Shown piece after piece: positions 56,683-64,000 of a stretch of 64,000 nt of DNA (position 1 is its first letter; each line of letters opens with the position of its first letter). Both the position numbers and the translations under genes were made by a program. Source of the DNA: CAZSSM01 sp964609385 (GTDB taxonomy: Bacteria > Planctomycetota > Planctomycetia > Isosphaerales > Isosphaeraceae); contig CAZSSM010000010.1 of assembly GCA_964609385.1 (NCBI GenBank), positions 1-64,000 on the forward strand, read 5' to 3'. Below the pieces are notes generated by a model. The model ran no database searches. It had not been told where the DNA came from and worked only from the letters and a program-made list of their open reading frames with translations.

Positions 56683-58170
56683 ATGGCGACCGAAGAACCA
56701 CGCTTGCTCTTTGAGAAGTCGAGACCGGGATTGGTCAACTCGATCCTACCGACCAGCGACGTGCCCGAACGCGATCTATGCGATCTCTTGCCCGCCGACC
56801 AGTTGGCCGACACACTGCCAGCGCTGCCCGAACTCGGTGAGTCCGATGTCGTCCGACACTATCTCGAGTTGTCGTCGAGAAACATGGCCATCGACCGCAA
56901 CTTCTATCCGCTCGGCTCGTGCACAATGAAGTACAACCCGAAGCGGAACGAGCGGCTTGCCAACCTGCCAGGAGTCGTCGACCTCCACCCCTATCAAGAT
57001 GAATCGACCCTACAAGGGATGCTCGGCCTGCTCCATTCCATGCAAGGCTTCCTGGCGGAGATCGCCGGGCTGCACGCTGTTAGTCTTCAACCGGCCGCCG
57101 GCGCGCAAGGGGAACTGACCGCTTTGCTGACCGCCGCGGCCTACTTCCGCGATCGCGGGGAGACCGAACGTCGTCGCAAAGTCCTGGTACCCGACAGCGC
57201 CCACGGAACCAACCCCGCGTCAGCACTCCTGGCCGGATTCGAGACGGTTACGGTCAAGTCGGGATCTGACGGCCTCGTCGACATGGCCGACTTCCAAGCC
57301 AAGCTCGACGATCAGACCGCCGTCTTCATGATCACCAATCCCAACACGGTCGGCCTGTTCGACACCCAGATCGGCCAAATCGCCGAGGCTCTCCATGCAC
57401 GAGGGGCGCTGCTCTACCTCGATGGAGCCAACATGAACGCGATCCTTGGGATCGTCCGGCCCGGCGACATGGGCGTCGATCTCATGCACTACAATCCGCA
57501 CAAGACTTTCTCGGGTCCGCACGGTGGCGGTGGACCGGGCGCGGGGCCGATCGCGGTCCGCGACATGCTTGAACCCTATCTGCCTTCACCGATGGTCGTC
57601 CGAAACGACGACGGCACCTACCGACTCGACAACGATCGTCCCAAGACGATTGGGCGCGTCCGCAACTTCTTTGGCAACGTCGGCGTGCTCGTCCGCGCTT
57701 ACTGCTACATCCGGACCTTGGGCCCAGACGGGCTCAAAGCCGTCTCGCAACACGCGGTGCTCAACGCCAACTACCTCAAGAAGTTGGTCGAGGACATCCT
57801 CCCGATCCCGCATGACCAGGGCTGCATGCACGAGTTTGTGGCAAGCGCGCGGAGCCTGGCCCGCCAGAAGGGGATCCGCGCCTTCGATGTGGCCAAACGG
57901 CTCATCGACTACGGCTTCCACCCGCCAACGGTCTACTTCCCGCTCATCGTGCCGGAGGCTTTGATGATTGAGCCGACCGAGACCGAGAGCCGGTCGACAA
58001 TCGAAGCGTTTGCCGAGGCGCTCCGCGCAATCGCTGAAGAGGACCCGGAGGTCGTCACCCACGCGCCACAGACGACCCAAATCAGCCGACCCGACGAGGT
58101 CCGCGCCGCCCGGCAGCCGGTCGTTAAGTGGAACCCGCCGCAGCCTCAGACCGAACCATCAATCGCCTGA
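56683..58170 (+). CDS. gcvPB: Glycine dehydrogenase (decarboxylating) subunit 2
   Basis: 495 residues. LSSRNMAIDRNFYPLGSCTM, LQPAAGAQGELTALL, VPDSAHGTNPASALLAGFET and the pyridoxal phosphate Lys in MHYNPHKTFSGPHGGGGPGA. It decarboxylates glycine and passes the aminomethyl group to H protein. Last of the gcv genes, 138 bases after gcvPA. A 9-bp hairpin at 58250-58272 probably ends the transcript. The gene for L protein is not here; it is often shared with other complexes. Confidence 0.95.
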   Translation: MATEEPRLLFEKSRPGLVNSILPTSDVPERDLCDLLPADQLADTLPALPELGESDVVRHYLELSSRNMAIDRNFYPLGSCTMKYNPKRNERLANLPGVVDLHPYQDESTLQGMLGLLHSMQGFLAEIAGLHAVSLQPAAGAQGELTALLTAAAYFRDRGETERRRKVLVPDSAHGTNPASALLAGFETVTVKSGSDGLVDMADFQAKLDDQTAVFMITNPNTVGLFDTQIGQIAEALHARGALLYLDGANMNAILGIVRPGDMGVDLMHYNPHKTFSGPHGGGGPGAGPIAVRDMLEPYLPSPMVVRNDDGTYRLDNDRPKTIGRVRNFFGNVGVLVRAYCYIRTLGPDGLKAVSQHAVLNANYLKKLVEDILPIPHDQGCMHEFVASARSLARQKGIRAFDVAKRLIDYGFHPPTVYFPLIVPEALMIEPTETESRSTIEAFAEALRAIAEEDPEVVTHAPQTTQISRPDEVRAARQPVVKWNPPQPQTEPSIA

Positions 58171-58249
58171 TCCGGTCCAGTCCATCGCTCCAGGTCATCT
58201 CATTCAACCGCCGACCAAACCAGCGGCTGGCACATCGCAAGTCGGATCC

Positions 58250-58272
58250 CGTCCGGTCCAGGAGACCGGACG
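58250..58272. terminator. Hairpin after gcvPB
   Basis: CGTCCGGTC pairs with GACCGGACG around the loop CAGGA, a perfect 9-bp stem, between gcvPB and the convergent small lipoprotein-like gene. No T-tract. Confidence 0.5.
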
Positions 58273-58302
58273 TGAGACCCAAACTGATTCAGTTCGATTG
58301 GA

Positions 58303-58542
58303 TCAGAAGCCGAGACCACCGCTGGTCCGGATCGGAGTCATGTTCGATGGCTGGTCAGTGAACCAGAAGCGGCGGAACTCTTCACCGGCCTGACGCAGGT
58401 TTTCCGAATCGTAGAGCAATTCGGCGACCCGCTTGGGTCGGTAGGCTGAATAGTGTGGCAACGGGATCGGGGCACAACCCTGTGCGGTTACGAGGGCAGC
58501 GGCGGCCAACAGCAACAGGGCAACCCATCGTCGACTCTTCAT
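58303..58542 (-). CDS. Small exported, possibly lipid-anchored protein
   Basis: 79 residues. Basic start and hydrophobic core (KSRRWVALLLLAAAALVTAQ) are followed by GCAPIPLPHY; the Cys is placed as in a lipoprotein, though the lipobox (TAQGC) lacks the usual Leu at -3. The short mature part (AYRPKRVAELLYDSENLRQ, EEFRRFWFTDQPSNM) is polar. GGAGG eight bases upstream fixes the start; the long frame to 58869 is not real. No family recognised. Confidence 0.72.
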   Translation of the reverse strand: MKSRRWVALLLLAAAALVTAQGCAPIPLPHYSAYRPKRVAELLYDSENLRQAGEEFRRFWFTDQPSNMTPIRTSGGLGF

Positions 58543-58901
58543 TGTGGGATCCTCCCAAAATCGGCGACCACGGAACCGGCGTGGGGCCAGCCGAAGGGCC
58601 TCTGGCCTAGGGCGGCGTTGCGTCGTCGATGACGGTCGCAGCACCACCCTGACCAAGGGGCCTCCGTCCGGTCGCGGGGCGGGTTGGTTCCGCTCGGCCC
58701 GCATCGGCCCAATCCGTGTTTGGTGGCTCGTGCCGTTCGCATTCCTGGGCGAATGGACTCCCGGACTCGCGACGGGACAACCGACCGACGAGGTCACCCC
58801 CCGAGTCGCGGCGCTCGAGCGAATCGCTCCAGGCCCCTTCCGACACCCAAGCACCGCCGACGATCCCAACGACCCGCACCGCGATCATCCGATCGAGAGG
58901 G
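58543..58901. other. Intergenic region, nothing recognised
   Basis: About 360 bases between two minus-strand genes. Frames on both strands are open by GC bias only. No promoter or hairpin stands out. Confidence 0.35.
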
Positions 58902-59306
58902 TCAGGCCGACGAATCGATGCCGGCCGGAGTGGGCGAAGGTGCGACCTGTGCCGAAGGGGAGGATCCGTTCGAGTTATTTTCTATTTCGGCCGCTTCGTC
59001 GTGATTCTCAAAAGGAAGTTCGTTCGGATCGATTTGCCGGACCAATTCCTCCATCTCTTTGCCCGGTTTGAAGGTGACCACATACTTGGGTGGGACGGTG
59101 ACCTTCTCACTGGTTTTCGGATTCCGTGCCGTCCGCGCGGCGCGGGGCTTGACCTCGAAGACACCGAAATTGCGCAGTTCGATCCGCTTCTCTCGAACCA
59201 AGGTCATAATGATCGCGTCCAGCGTCCTCTGGACGATCTCCTTGGTCTTGAGTTGGGTCAGACCCAGCTCTTCGGAGATCTGTTTAACGATTTCTTTCTT
59301 GGTCAC
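58902..59306 (-). CDS. HU/IHF-family DNA-binding protein with acidic tail
   Basis: 134 residues. The first ~95 follow HU: MTKKEIVKQISEELGLTQLK, IVQRTLDAIIMTLVREKRIEL, RNFGVFEVKPRAARTARNPKT (split in the family as the GFG turn and the R-x-A-R-x-G-R-N-P arm), VTFKPGKEMEELV. The remaining ~40 residues are acidic and Ser/Pro-rich, an extension not found in E. coli HU. It bends and compacts DNA. The start is GTG with GGAG eight bases upstream. Confidence 0.92.
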   Translation of the reverse strand: MTKKEIVKQISEELGLTQLKTKEIVQRTLDAIIMTLVREKRIELRNFGVFEVKPRAARTARNPKTSEKVTVPPKYVVTFKPGKEMEELVRQIDPNELPFENHDEAAEIENNSNGSSPSAQVAPSPTPAGIDSSA

Positions 59307-59432
59307 CCCAAGGTCTCCCTGGGAGCCAGACCGTTCCGTGCCGCGAAGCCGGTGGTCGCGTCTGAAGTGGAATCCCCGTAAAGACTAATATCAAGTCATG
59401 CCAGACGAATCAAGCGCGGGCGCGTCGACGAA

Positions 59433-59966
59433 TCAATCATTGATCGACTCGTCAACATCGGGGCCGACCGGTCCGCGACGTGCGTCCAGCAAGGCCCGCA
59501 GATGGGCCTGTAGCGGCCGATAATCCCATCGCCAGCCTCGTTGGGCGACCATTGCCTTGAGACGCCTCTGGAACCGCTCAGCCACCTCCGGCATTCGGTC
59601 CTGATAGTTCGGATCACAAAAGAAAACCCGACATCCCAAGGGCCGAGCCTCCCGCGCCGTGCAGCGACCCCGCCCATCTTGCCAGGGACAACGACTCCCA
59701 TCGGTCGCCCATGGGCTGACCGACTTGGGCGCGTCGGCCAGCAACAATTCCATCTCGATCCCGCTCAAGAACAAGGTGTGGTCGTACTCGGCGAACCGAC
59801 AGCATCGTCCGCTGATCTGACAGACCGGTGCCAACCGCTCCAGTTCGTTCTGTAAGTCGGTGTAAATTCGTTGCAGCTCTTCACGGATCGCGGCCAGCTC
59901 GATCGACTCACCCTGTCCCTCGAATCGCCGGTCGGAATCAGTTTCGAGGCGGTCTGGAACGCTCAT
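59433..59966 (-). CDS. YkgJ-family cysteine cluster protein 2
   Basis: 177 residues. Cysteines in the pattern of the family (PF03692): CQISGRCCRFAEY, SRCPWQDGRGRCTAREARPLGCRVFFCD. They probably hold a metal or iron-sulfur cluster; function is unknown. Its ATG overlaps the stop of the other YkgJ gene (ATGA, 59963-59966), which fixes the start. Confidence 0.85.
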   Translation of the reverse strand: MSVPDRLETDSDRRFEGQGESIELAAIREELQRIYTDLQNELERLAPVCQISGRCCRFAEYDHTLFLSGIEMELLLADAPKSVSPWATDGSRCPWQDGRGRCTAREARPLGCRVFFCDPNYQDRMPEVAERFQRRLKAMVAQRGWRWDYRPLQAHLRALLDARRGPVGPDVDESIND

Positions 59967-60424
59967 GGTCGGGTCCTCGAGACGGCCCAACGGATCTCCT
60001 CGGCGGAATAAACCGGACCTTGTCCAGCTCCTGGACAGACTGCTTGGGTCTCGCGCCAGTCTTCAGGCGAGGCTACGTTCTCGTCCCAAAACGGCCAGGT
60101 TCGACACTGCGTTGGCCGCACCCCATAGACGGTGCACCCGGCCTGGCGATCCCAAAAAACACAATCCCCATTGGGCCGCTCAATCAGGCTGATCCGACCC
60201 AAAACCTGCCGCAGGTAGCGGCTCCCGAATTCGTCGACCGTCAGATCGAGGGACCGAGCAAGCCGCTCGATCTCTGGGTGATCGACCCACACGAAGCCCG
60301 GTTCGCCCGTGCAGCAAGCGCCACAACGGGTACACTCGAAGGCCAAGCCCGGCGCGTACCAGGCCGAGTCGGACGACTCGCGTTCCGGAACGTTATCGGG
60401 GGCGTCGTTTACATGACGCGTCAT
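59963..60424 (-). CDS. YkgJ-family cysteine cluster protein 1
   Basis: 153 residues. FECTRCGACCTGEPGFVWV, then GDCVFWDRQAGCTVYGVRPTQCRTWPFW and AVCPG: the classic spacing of the YkgJ (zinc/iron-chelating) family. GGAGG five bases before 60424 fixes the start, although the frame is open to 60871. Translationally coupled to the second YkgJ gene and divergent from the lipoate ligase gene. Confidence 0.88.
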   Translation of the reverse strand: MTRHVNDAPDNVPERESSDSAWYAPGLAFECTRCGACCTGEPGFVWVDHPEIERLARSLDLTVDEFGSRYLRQVLGRISLIERPNGDCVFWDRQAGCTVYGVRPTQCRTWPFWDENVASPEDWRETQAVCPGAGQGPVYSAEEIRWAVSRTRP

Positions 60425-60565
60425 TTCGACCTCCAAGGGAAAGCGGATTAGCATAGCGGCCGACCTCACACTCAGCAACCCGTTTCGTATCCAACTCGTT
60501 TGGGCCACTCGGGTTAAGTCTGTTATGAAGAGCATGAACGATCCGTCTTGGATCCCATCCCTCCG

Positions 60566-61330
60566 ATGACCAAGAGTCCCACGATGAGCCTCGAGACGAT
60601 TCGGATCCTCGAACACATTTGCGGTGATGGCCCCGATCACATGGCCTGGGACGAAGCGCTCTTGGAACGAGCCGCCGAGACCGGCGAGGCCTGGTTCCGC
60701 ACCTATCAGTGGGATCCTCCGACACTCAGCCTTGGCTACTTTCAATCGATCGCGGATCTGGAGGCTGATGGTCGATTCGAAGGCGTCGCCAAGGTCCGAC
60801 GTCCCAGCGGCGGAGGGGCCATCTGGCATCATCACGAGCTGACCTATGCCCTCGCACTCCCACAAGAACACCGCTTAGCACGCGATCCGGTTGGTCTCTA
60901 TCACGACGTCCATGGAGCGGTCGTTGATTGGTTGGCCAGCTTGGGGATCGCGGCGCGTCGGCGCGGAGGAACGCGGCGGCGAACCGCTCGCGAACGTCCG
61001 TTTTTGTGCTTTACCGACCACGACCCGGAAGATATCGTGGTTTCCAATGTTAAGGTGTTGGGTAGTGCCCAGCGTCGGCGTCGTGGAGCCATCATCCAAC
61101 ACGGATCGCTCCTTCTGGCCCAGTCCTCCCGGGTTGCTGACCTTCCCGGCTTGTCCGATCTGGCACCCGTTTCACCGTTAGTCGGATCCTGGGTCGATCC
61201 TGTGACCCACCTCATCTCACAACGACTCCGACTACTCGAAACGTCCAGCCCTGTCGATTCTCGCCTGCAAGCCCATCAGGCTCGGCTTCGCGGCCGGTTC
61301 GTCGATGCGTCTTGGTGGCATCGACGTTGA
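60566..61330 (+). CDS. Lipoate-protein ligase / BPL-LplA family protein
   Basis: 254 residues. MAWDEALLERA, QWDPPTLSLGYFQS, VRRPSGGGAIWHHHELTYAL and the Lys-containing VVSNVKVLGSAQRRRRGAII (binding loop), as in LplA. Such enzymes attach lipoate or octanoate to carrier proteins; GcvH, six kilobases away, is a natural target. ATG 60548 and 60584 are other starts; none has a good ribosome site. A two-part hairpin lies 28 bases after the stop. Confidence 0.85.
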   Translation: MTKSPTMSLETIRILEHICGDGPDHMAWDEALLERAAETGEAWFRTYQWDPPTLSLGYFQSIADLEADGRFEGVAKVRRPSGGGAIWHHHELTYALALPQEHRLARDPVGLYHDVHGAVVDWLASLGIAARRRGGTRRRTARERPFLCFTDHDPEDIVVSNVKVLGSAQRRRRGAIIQHGSLLLAQSSRVADLPGLSDLAPVSPLVGSWVDPVTHLISQRLRLLETSSPVDSRLQAHQARLRGRFVDASWWHRR

Positions 61331-61357
61331 CAGATCCTTAACACCGAATCTTTTGAA

Positions 61358-61390
61358 ATGTGAACGGTTTTCTTCAAAACCCATTCACAT
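61358..61390. terminator. Hairpin after the lipoate ligase gene
   Basis: ATGTGAA-C-GGTTTT pairs with AAAACC-CA-TTCACAT around CTTC: 13 bp with one small internal loop. No T-tract follows, so termination is likely but not certain. Confidence 0.45.
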
Positions 61391-61622
61391 ACGGCTTGAC
61401 AGACCTAGAAGCCGGTTGTCACCCTTGCGGAATCGTGTGGCTTCTTGATCGACCCGATTCGCCCACATCCGATCCGACTTCGTTCGCGTCCCTCATTCCT
61501 CGATTTCGTGTGACGAGCCCAAGCTCACCATGTGTGGGACCTCAACCGTCGACAATCCTTGGCGGTCGGCTCGTCCGGGCGATCAAGCTGCTCGTTAATC
61601 GATCCGAGTTCAAGGCGGTACC

Positions 61623-62450
61623 ATGAAAGTCGAGTTGGTCGTTGTACGCGGGCGTCCCGAAGGCAAAACGATCCCGGTGACCTCTCCGCGGTTCGTCATC
61701 GGACGCAATCCAGAGTGTCACCTCAGGCCCAATAGCGAGGAGGTCAGCCGACGTCATGTCGAGTTCCTTCTCGGCGAGTCGACCGTCCAAGTTCGCGAAC
61801 TGGGCAGTCGCAACGGGACCCTCGTCAACGGAACGAAACTGGGTAATGAGCCGTTGACCCTGCAAGAGGGAGACCTCGTGCAGATCGGCCAACTGGCCTT
61901 CGCGATCAAGATCACCGGGGTCACCCCCGTCGCGCCCCAACCTCAACAAGAGACCGCGCCGGCAGCGGCCCCTGTCGTGGCCGAAGCCGAGCCCGCCGCC
62001 GAGCCTTTGGACGGTGTCGAAGACAATCAGATCGAGTCCTGGCTGCTTGGTGATCCTCAGAATCCCGCTCCCGAACGACCCTCAGGCATTTATGACGGTC
62101 AGACCATGACCATCGAAACCGCCGCCTTCCTCGAATCCGAAGAGGCGGAGACGCAGACGGAACCGGAGCCTAAGCCAGAACCAGAACCGGCAGCCGAGAG
62201 AGCTGAGCCCGACGACGAACCGGTCCACCACGACAACCTGTATGATCCCGACGCCGAGGACGAAGAGGACGACGAGCACGGGGTCTCTTTCGAGGACGAG
62301 TCCAACCCCTTCGTCGCCGCACGGAAGAAAGCAGCTCAAGAGACAGAGACCAAGACCAAGGGAGACACCAGCAAGGCGTCTTTCGCTGACACGAGTTCGG
62401 CCGCCAGCGACATCCTCAAGCGGATGATGGCCCGACGTCGGAGCGACTGA
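61623..62450 (+). CDS. FHA-domain protein with acidic, Pro-rich tail
   Basis: 275 residues. FHA domain at about 1-95: RFVIGRNPECHLRP, EEVSRRHVEFLL and VRELGSRNGTLVNG, the Arg, Ser-x-x-His and Asn residues that bind phosphothreonine. The rest is Glu/Pro/Ala-rich and probably unfolded, ending in a short basic helix (ASDILKRMMARRRSD). It likely docks to Ser/Thr-kinase targets, which planctomycetes have in number. A strong terminator follows. Confidence 0.9.
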   Translation: MKVELVVVRGRPEGKTIPVTSPRFVIGRNPECHLRPNSEEVSRRHVEFLLGESTVQVRELGSRNGTLVNGTKLGNEPLTLQEGDLVQIGQLAFAIKITGVTPVAPQPQQETAPAAAPVVAEAEPAAEPLDGVEDNQIESWLLGDPQNPAPERPSGIYDGQTMTIETAAFLESEEAETQTEPEPKPEPEPAAERAEPDDEPVHHDNLYDPDAEDEEDDEHGVSFEDESNPFVAARKKAAQETETKTKGDTSKASFADTSSAASDILKRMMARRRSD

Positions 62451-62503
62451 GTCGCACTCGCGATCGCCCCCCGAACACGCCCCAACCTCAACGTTTGCCA
62501 ACG

Positions 62504-62546
62504 CAGCCGTCGCGATGTCCGAATCGCGGCGGCTGTTTGTATTTGC
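62504..62546 (+). terminator. Rho-independent terminator after the FHA gene
   Basis: CAGCCGTCGCGAT (62504-62516) pairs with ATCGCGGCGGCTG (62523-62535), 13 bp with one G-T, loop GTCCGA, then TTTGTATTTGC. It lies over the earliest possible MoxR start (62515), which argues for a later start of that gene. Confidence 0.8.
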
Positions 62547-62586
62547 TCAAGCCCCCATCCACCCTGAATCCCGAGGGCCCTCCGGC

Positions 62587-63600
62587 ATGCCCGACGCCGC
62601 TCCGTCCATGAGGTCTGGCCCGATGAGCCCGCCGGTCCTGACAACCGTCGAGGACCTGCACGCCCTGATCGCGCGGGTCGAAGATCGCGTCGTTGGGCAA
62701 AGACGTCTGATCGAGCAGCTCGTCGTGGCCCTGTTGGCCGAGGGTCATGTCCTGATCGAGGGCGTGCCGGGGCTAGCCAAAACGCGGACCATCACCGCCA
62801 TGGCCTCGGCACTTAACCTACCGTTCCGGCGGATCTCCTTCACCCCCGACCTGCTCCCAGCCGATTTGACCGGCACCCAAGTCTTTCGGCCCGACTCGGG
62901 CACCTTCGACCTCCAACTCGGCCCGATCCACACCAGCATCCTTTTGGCCGACGAGATCAACCGCGCCCCGGCCAAGGTCCAGAGCGCCCTGCTAGAAGCG
63001 ATGCAGGAACGTCGAGTCACCATCGGTGATCGGATCCTCGAACTGCCCGAGACCTTCTGGGTCCTAGCCACCCAGAACCCGATCGAACAGGAGGGGACCT
63101 ATCCGCTGCCCGAAGCCCAGCTCGATCGGTTCCTCTTCAAGTTGGTCGTCCGCTACCCCGAACGCGAGAGCGAGCTGGCCATGCTCGCGCTCAACGACCT
63201 CCAAGGCCGACCCGCCTCCAAACGCACTGAGCCCTTGCTCAATGCCGAGCGGATTGGCCAGCTCCGTGACCTCGTCCGGCAGGTCCAAATCGTGCCCGCC
63301 GTTCGCGAATACCTCGTCGATTTGGTCCGCGCCACCCGCGATCCGACCACCGTCGGTCTGGACCACCTCAAGCCGATGATCGAACTGGGTGCCAGTCCCC
63401 GGGCCACCGTCGCCCTGTTCCGCGCCGCTCAGGCCCAGGCCCTCCTGGCCGAGCGCGACTATGTCACGCCCCATGACGTTAAGTCGATCGCCCACAACGT
63501 GCTCCGGCATCGGATCCTGCCCAGTTTCGAGGCCGATGCCGAAGGGCTCGATGCCGAGGCGTTGATCAGCTGCTTGCTCGACACGCTGCGCGTTCCTTGA
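62587..63600 (+). CDS. MoxR-family AAA+ ATPase
   Basis: 337 residues. VVGQRRLIEQLVVALLAEGHVLIEGVPGLAKTRT (Walker A is GVPGLAKT), FTPDLLPADLTGTQVF, LLADEINRAPAKVQSALLEAM (Walker B), FWVLATQNPIEQEGTYPLPEAQLDRFLF (sensor 1) and the lid with LGASPRATVALFRAAQA. MoxR proteins work as chaperones, mostly with DUF58 and VWA proteins encoded beside them; here the next gene, panD, is convergent, so partners are elsewhere. The last 35 bases overlap panD. Confidence 0.93.
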   Translation: MPDAAPSMRSGPMSPPVLTTVEDLHALIARVEDRVVGQRRLIEQLVVALLAEGHVLIEGVPGLAKTRTITAMASALNLPFRRISFTPDLLPADLTGTQVFRPDSGTFDLQLGPIHTSILLADEINRAPAKVQSALLEAMQERRVTIGDRILELPETFWVLATQNPIEQEGTYPLPEAQLDRFLFKLVVRYPERESELAMLALNDLQGRPASKRTEPLLNAERIGQLRDLVRQVQIVPAVREYLVDLVRATRDPTTVGLDHLKPMIELGASPRATVALFRAAQAQALLAERDYVTPHDVKSIAHNVLRHRILPSFEADAEGLDAEALISCLLDTLRVP

Positions 63601-64000
63601 GCGCGGGAGTGATCGGTAGCGACTGTGGCTCGGCCTGCACAGCGGGATCCGTCAGTGCAGGATACTCCAAACGTTCGACGACGCAGTTGGCCTGATCCAA
63701 GGCGACGACCTCCGGCTGATGGCCGGCCACCTCATGGGCCTCGAGCATCGCGAAGGCCATCACGATCACACGATCACCCGGAAGCGCCAACCGGGCCATC
63801 GCGCCATTGAGTTCGATCTGACCGCGACCCGGCTCACCGGGGATCACATACGTCTCGGCGCGTTGACCGTTGGCCGTGTTTGAGACCGTCACCGCCTCGT
63901 AAGGCAGCAGGCCGACCTGACCCATGAGGTCAGGGTCGATCGTGATACTCCCGTGATAGTCAGGACGATTGAGCGTGACGGTGGCCAGGTGCAGTTTGGC
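63566..64000 (-). CDS. panD: Aspartate 1-decarboxylase, N-terminus cut by window edge
   Basis: The frame enters from the right edge: AKLHLATVTLNRPDYHGSITID, where Gly-Ser is the self-cleavage site that makes the pyruvoyl group, then MGQVGLLPYEAVTVSN, AETYVIPGEPGRGQIELNGA and ALPGDRVIVMAF. PanD makes beta-alanine for pantothenate. The first few residues (usually M-x-R-x-M-L-K) lie outside the window. The tail is about 15-20 residues longer than in E. coli and overlaps the MoxR gene by 35 bases. Confidence 0.93.
   Translation of the reverse strand, partial: AKLHLATVTLNRPDYHGSITIDPDLMGQVGLLPYEAVTVSNTANGQRAETYVIPGEPGRGQIELNGAMARLALPGDRVIVMAFAMLEAHEVAGHQPEVVALDQANCVVERLEYPALTDPAVQAEPQSLPITPALKERAACRASS

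Overview
The window reads as a chromosome segment of a planctomycete, most like the Isosphaerales/Gemmatales branch. Reasons: GC-rich coding DNA, several prepilin-like DUF1559 proteins, a DUF1549/DUF1553 + DUF1501 gene pair, secreted sulfatase and Gfo/Idh proteins with twin-arginine signals, a VCBS/ASPIC (CRTAC1-like) protein, a PEP-CTERM hydrolase and a BlaI/BlaR1 pair. I see no rRNA, phage, insertion sequence or CRISPR array. This placement is inferred from gene content only.

Layout. 1-9 kb: a cut-off HtrA protease, a degenerate iron-type alcohol dehydrogenase, a lone DUF1559 protein, L-2-hydroxyglutarate oxidase (lhgO), dihydroorotate dehydrogenase (pyrD), a methyltransferase, two adjacent TatA-like genes and tRNA-Val(CAC). 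9-18 kb: a secreted catabolic block with DUF1501, DUF1553, sulfatase, UPF0173 hydrolase, Gfo/Idh oxidoreductase and a frameshifted CRTAC1-like protein. 18-26 kb: PhzF, P1 peptidase, a BlaR1-DUF1559 fusion with its BlaI repressor, and a YXWGXW-type repeat protein. 26-32.5 kb: a 1419-residue protein with five internal repeats and RTX calcium-binding repeats, then a carotenoid oxygenase.

32.8-41.6 kb: nine same-strand genes that appear to form one pilus or type II secretion-like machine. They encode one GspE-type ATPase, three GspF-type platform proteins, three minor-pilin-like proteins (I/J/K-like) and two DUF1559 prepilin-like proteins. This is the best candidate here for a poorly described system, because it ties the large planctomycete DUF1559 family to a dedicated assembly machine.

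41.7-53 kb: a PEP-CTERM GDSL hydrolase; the proton-translocating transhydrogenase genes pntAA-pntAB-pntB, where pntB carries a TAG stop 41 codons before its natural end; a hypothetical secreted protein; tRNA-Leu(CAG); a 29-residue very basic protein; a YrdC-like/LMW phosphatase fusion; arsS; and a CNNM/CorC-type protein. 53-58 kb: the glycine cleavage genes gcvT-gcvH-gcvPA-gcvPB behind a good promoter overlapped by an inverted repeat. 58-64 kb: a small lipoprotein-like gene, an HU-like protein, two overlapping YkgJ-type cysteine-cluster genes, a lipoate-ligase-family protein (a possible partner of GcvH), an FHA protein, a MoxR ATPase and panD, which runs off the right edge.

Start codons were moved inward from the longest frame wherever a Shine-Dalgarno site, a family N-terminus or a signal peptide supported it.
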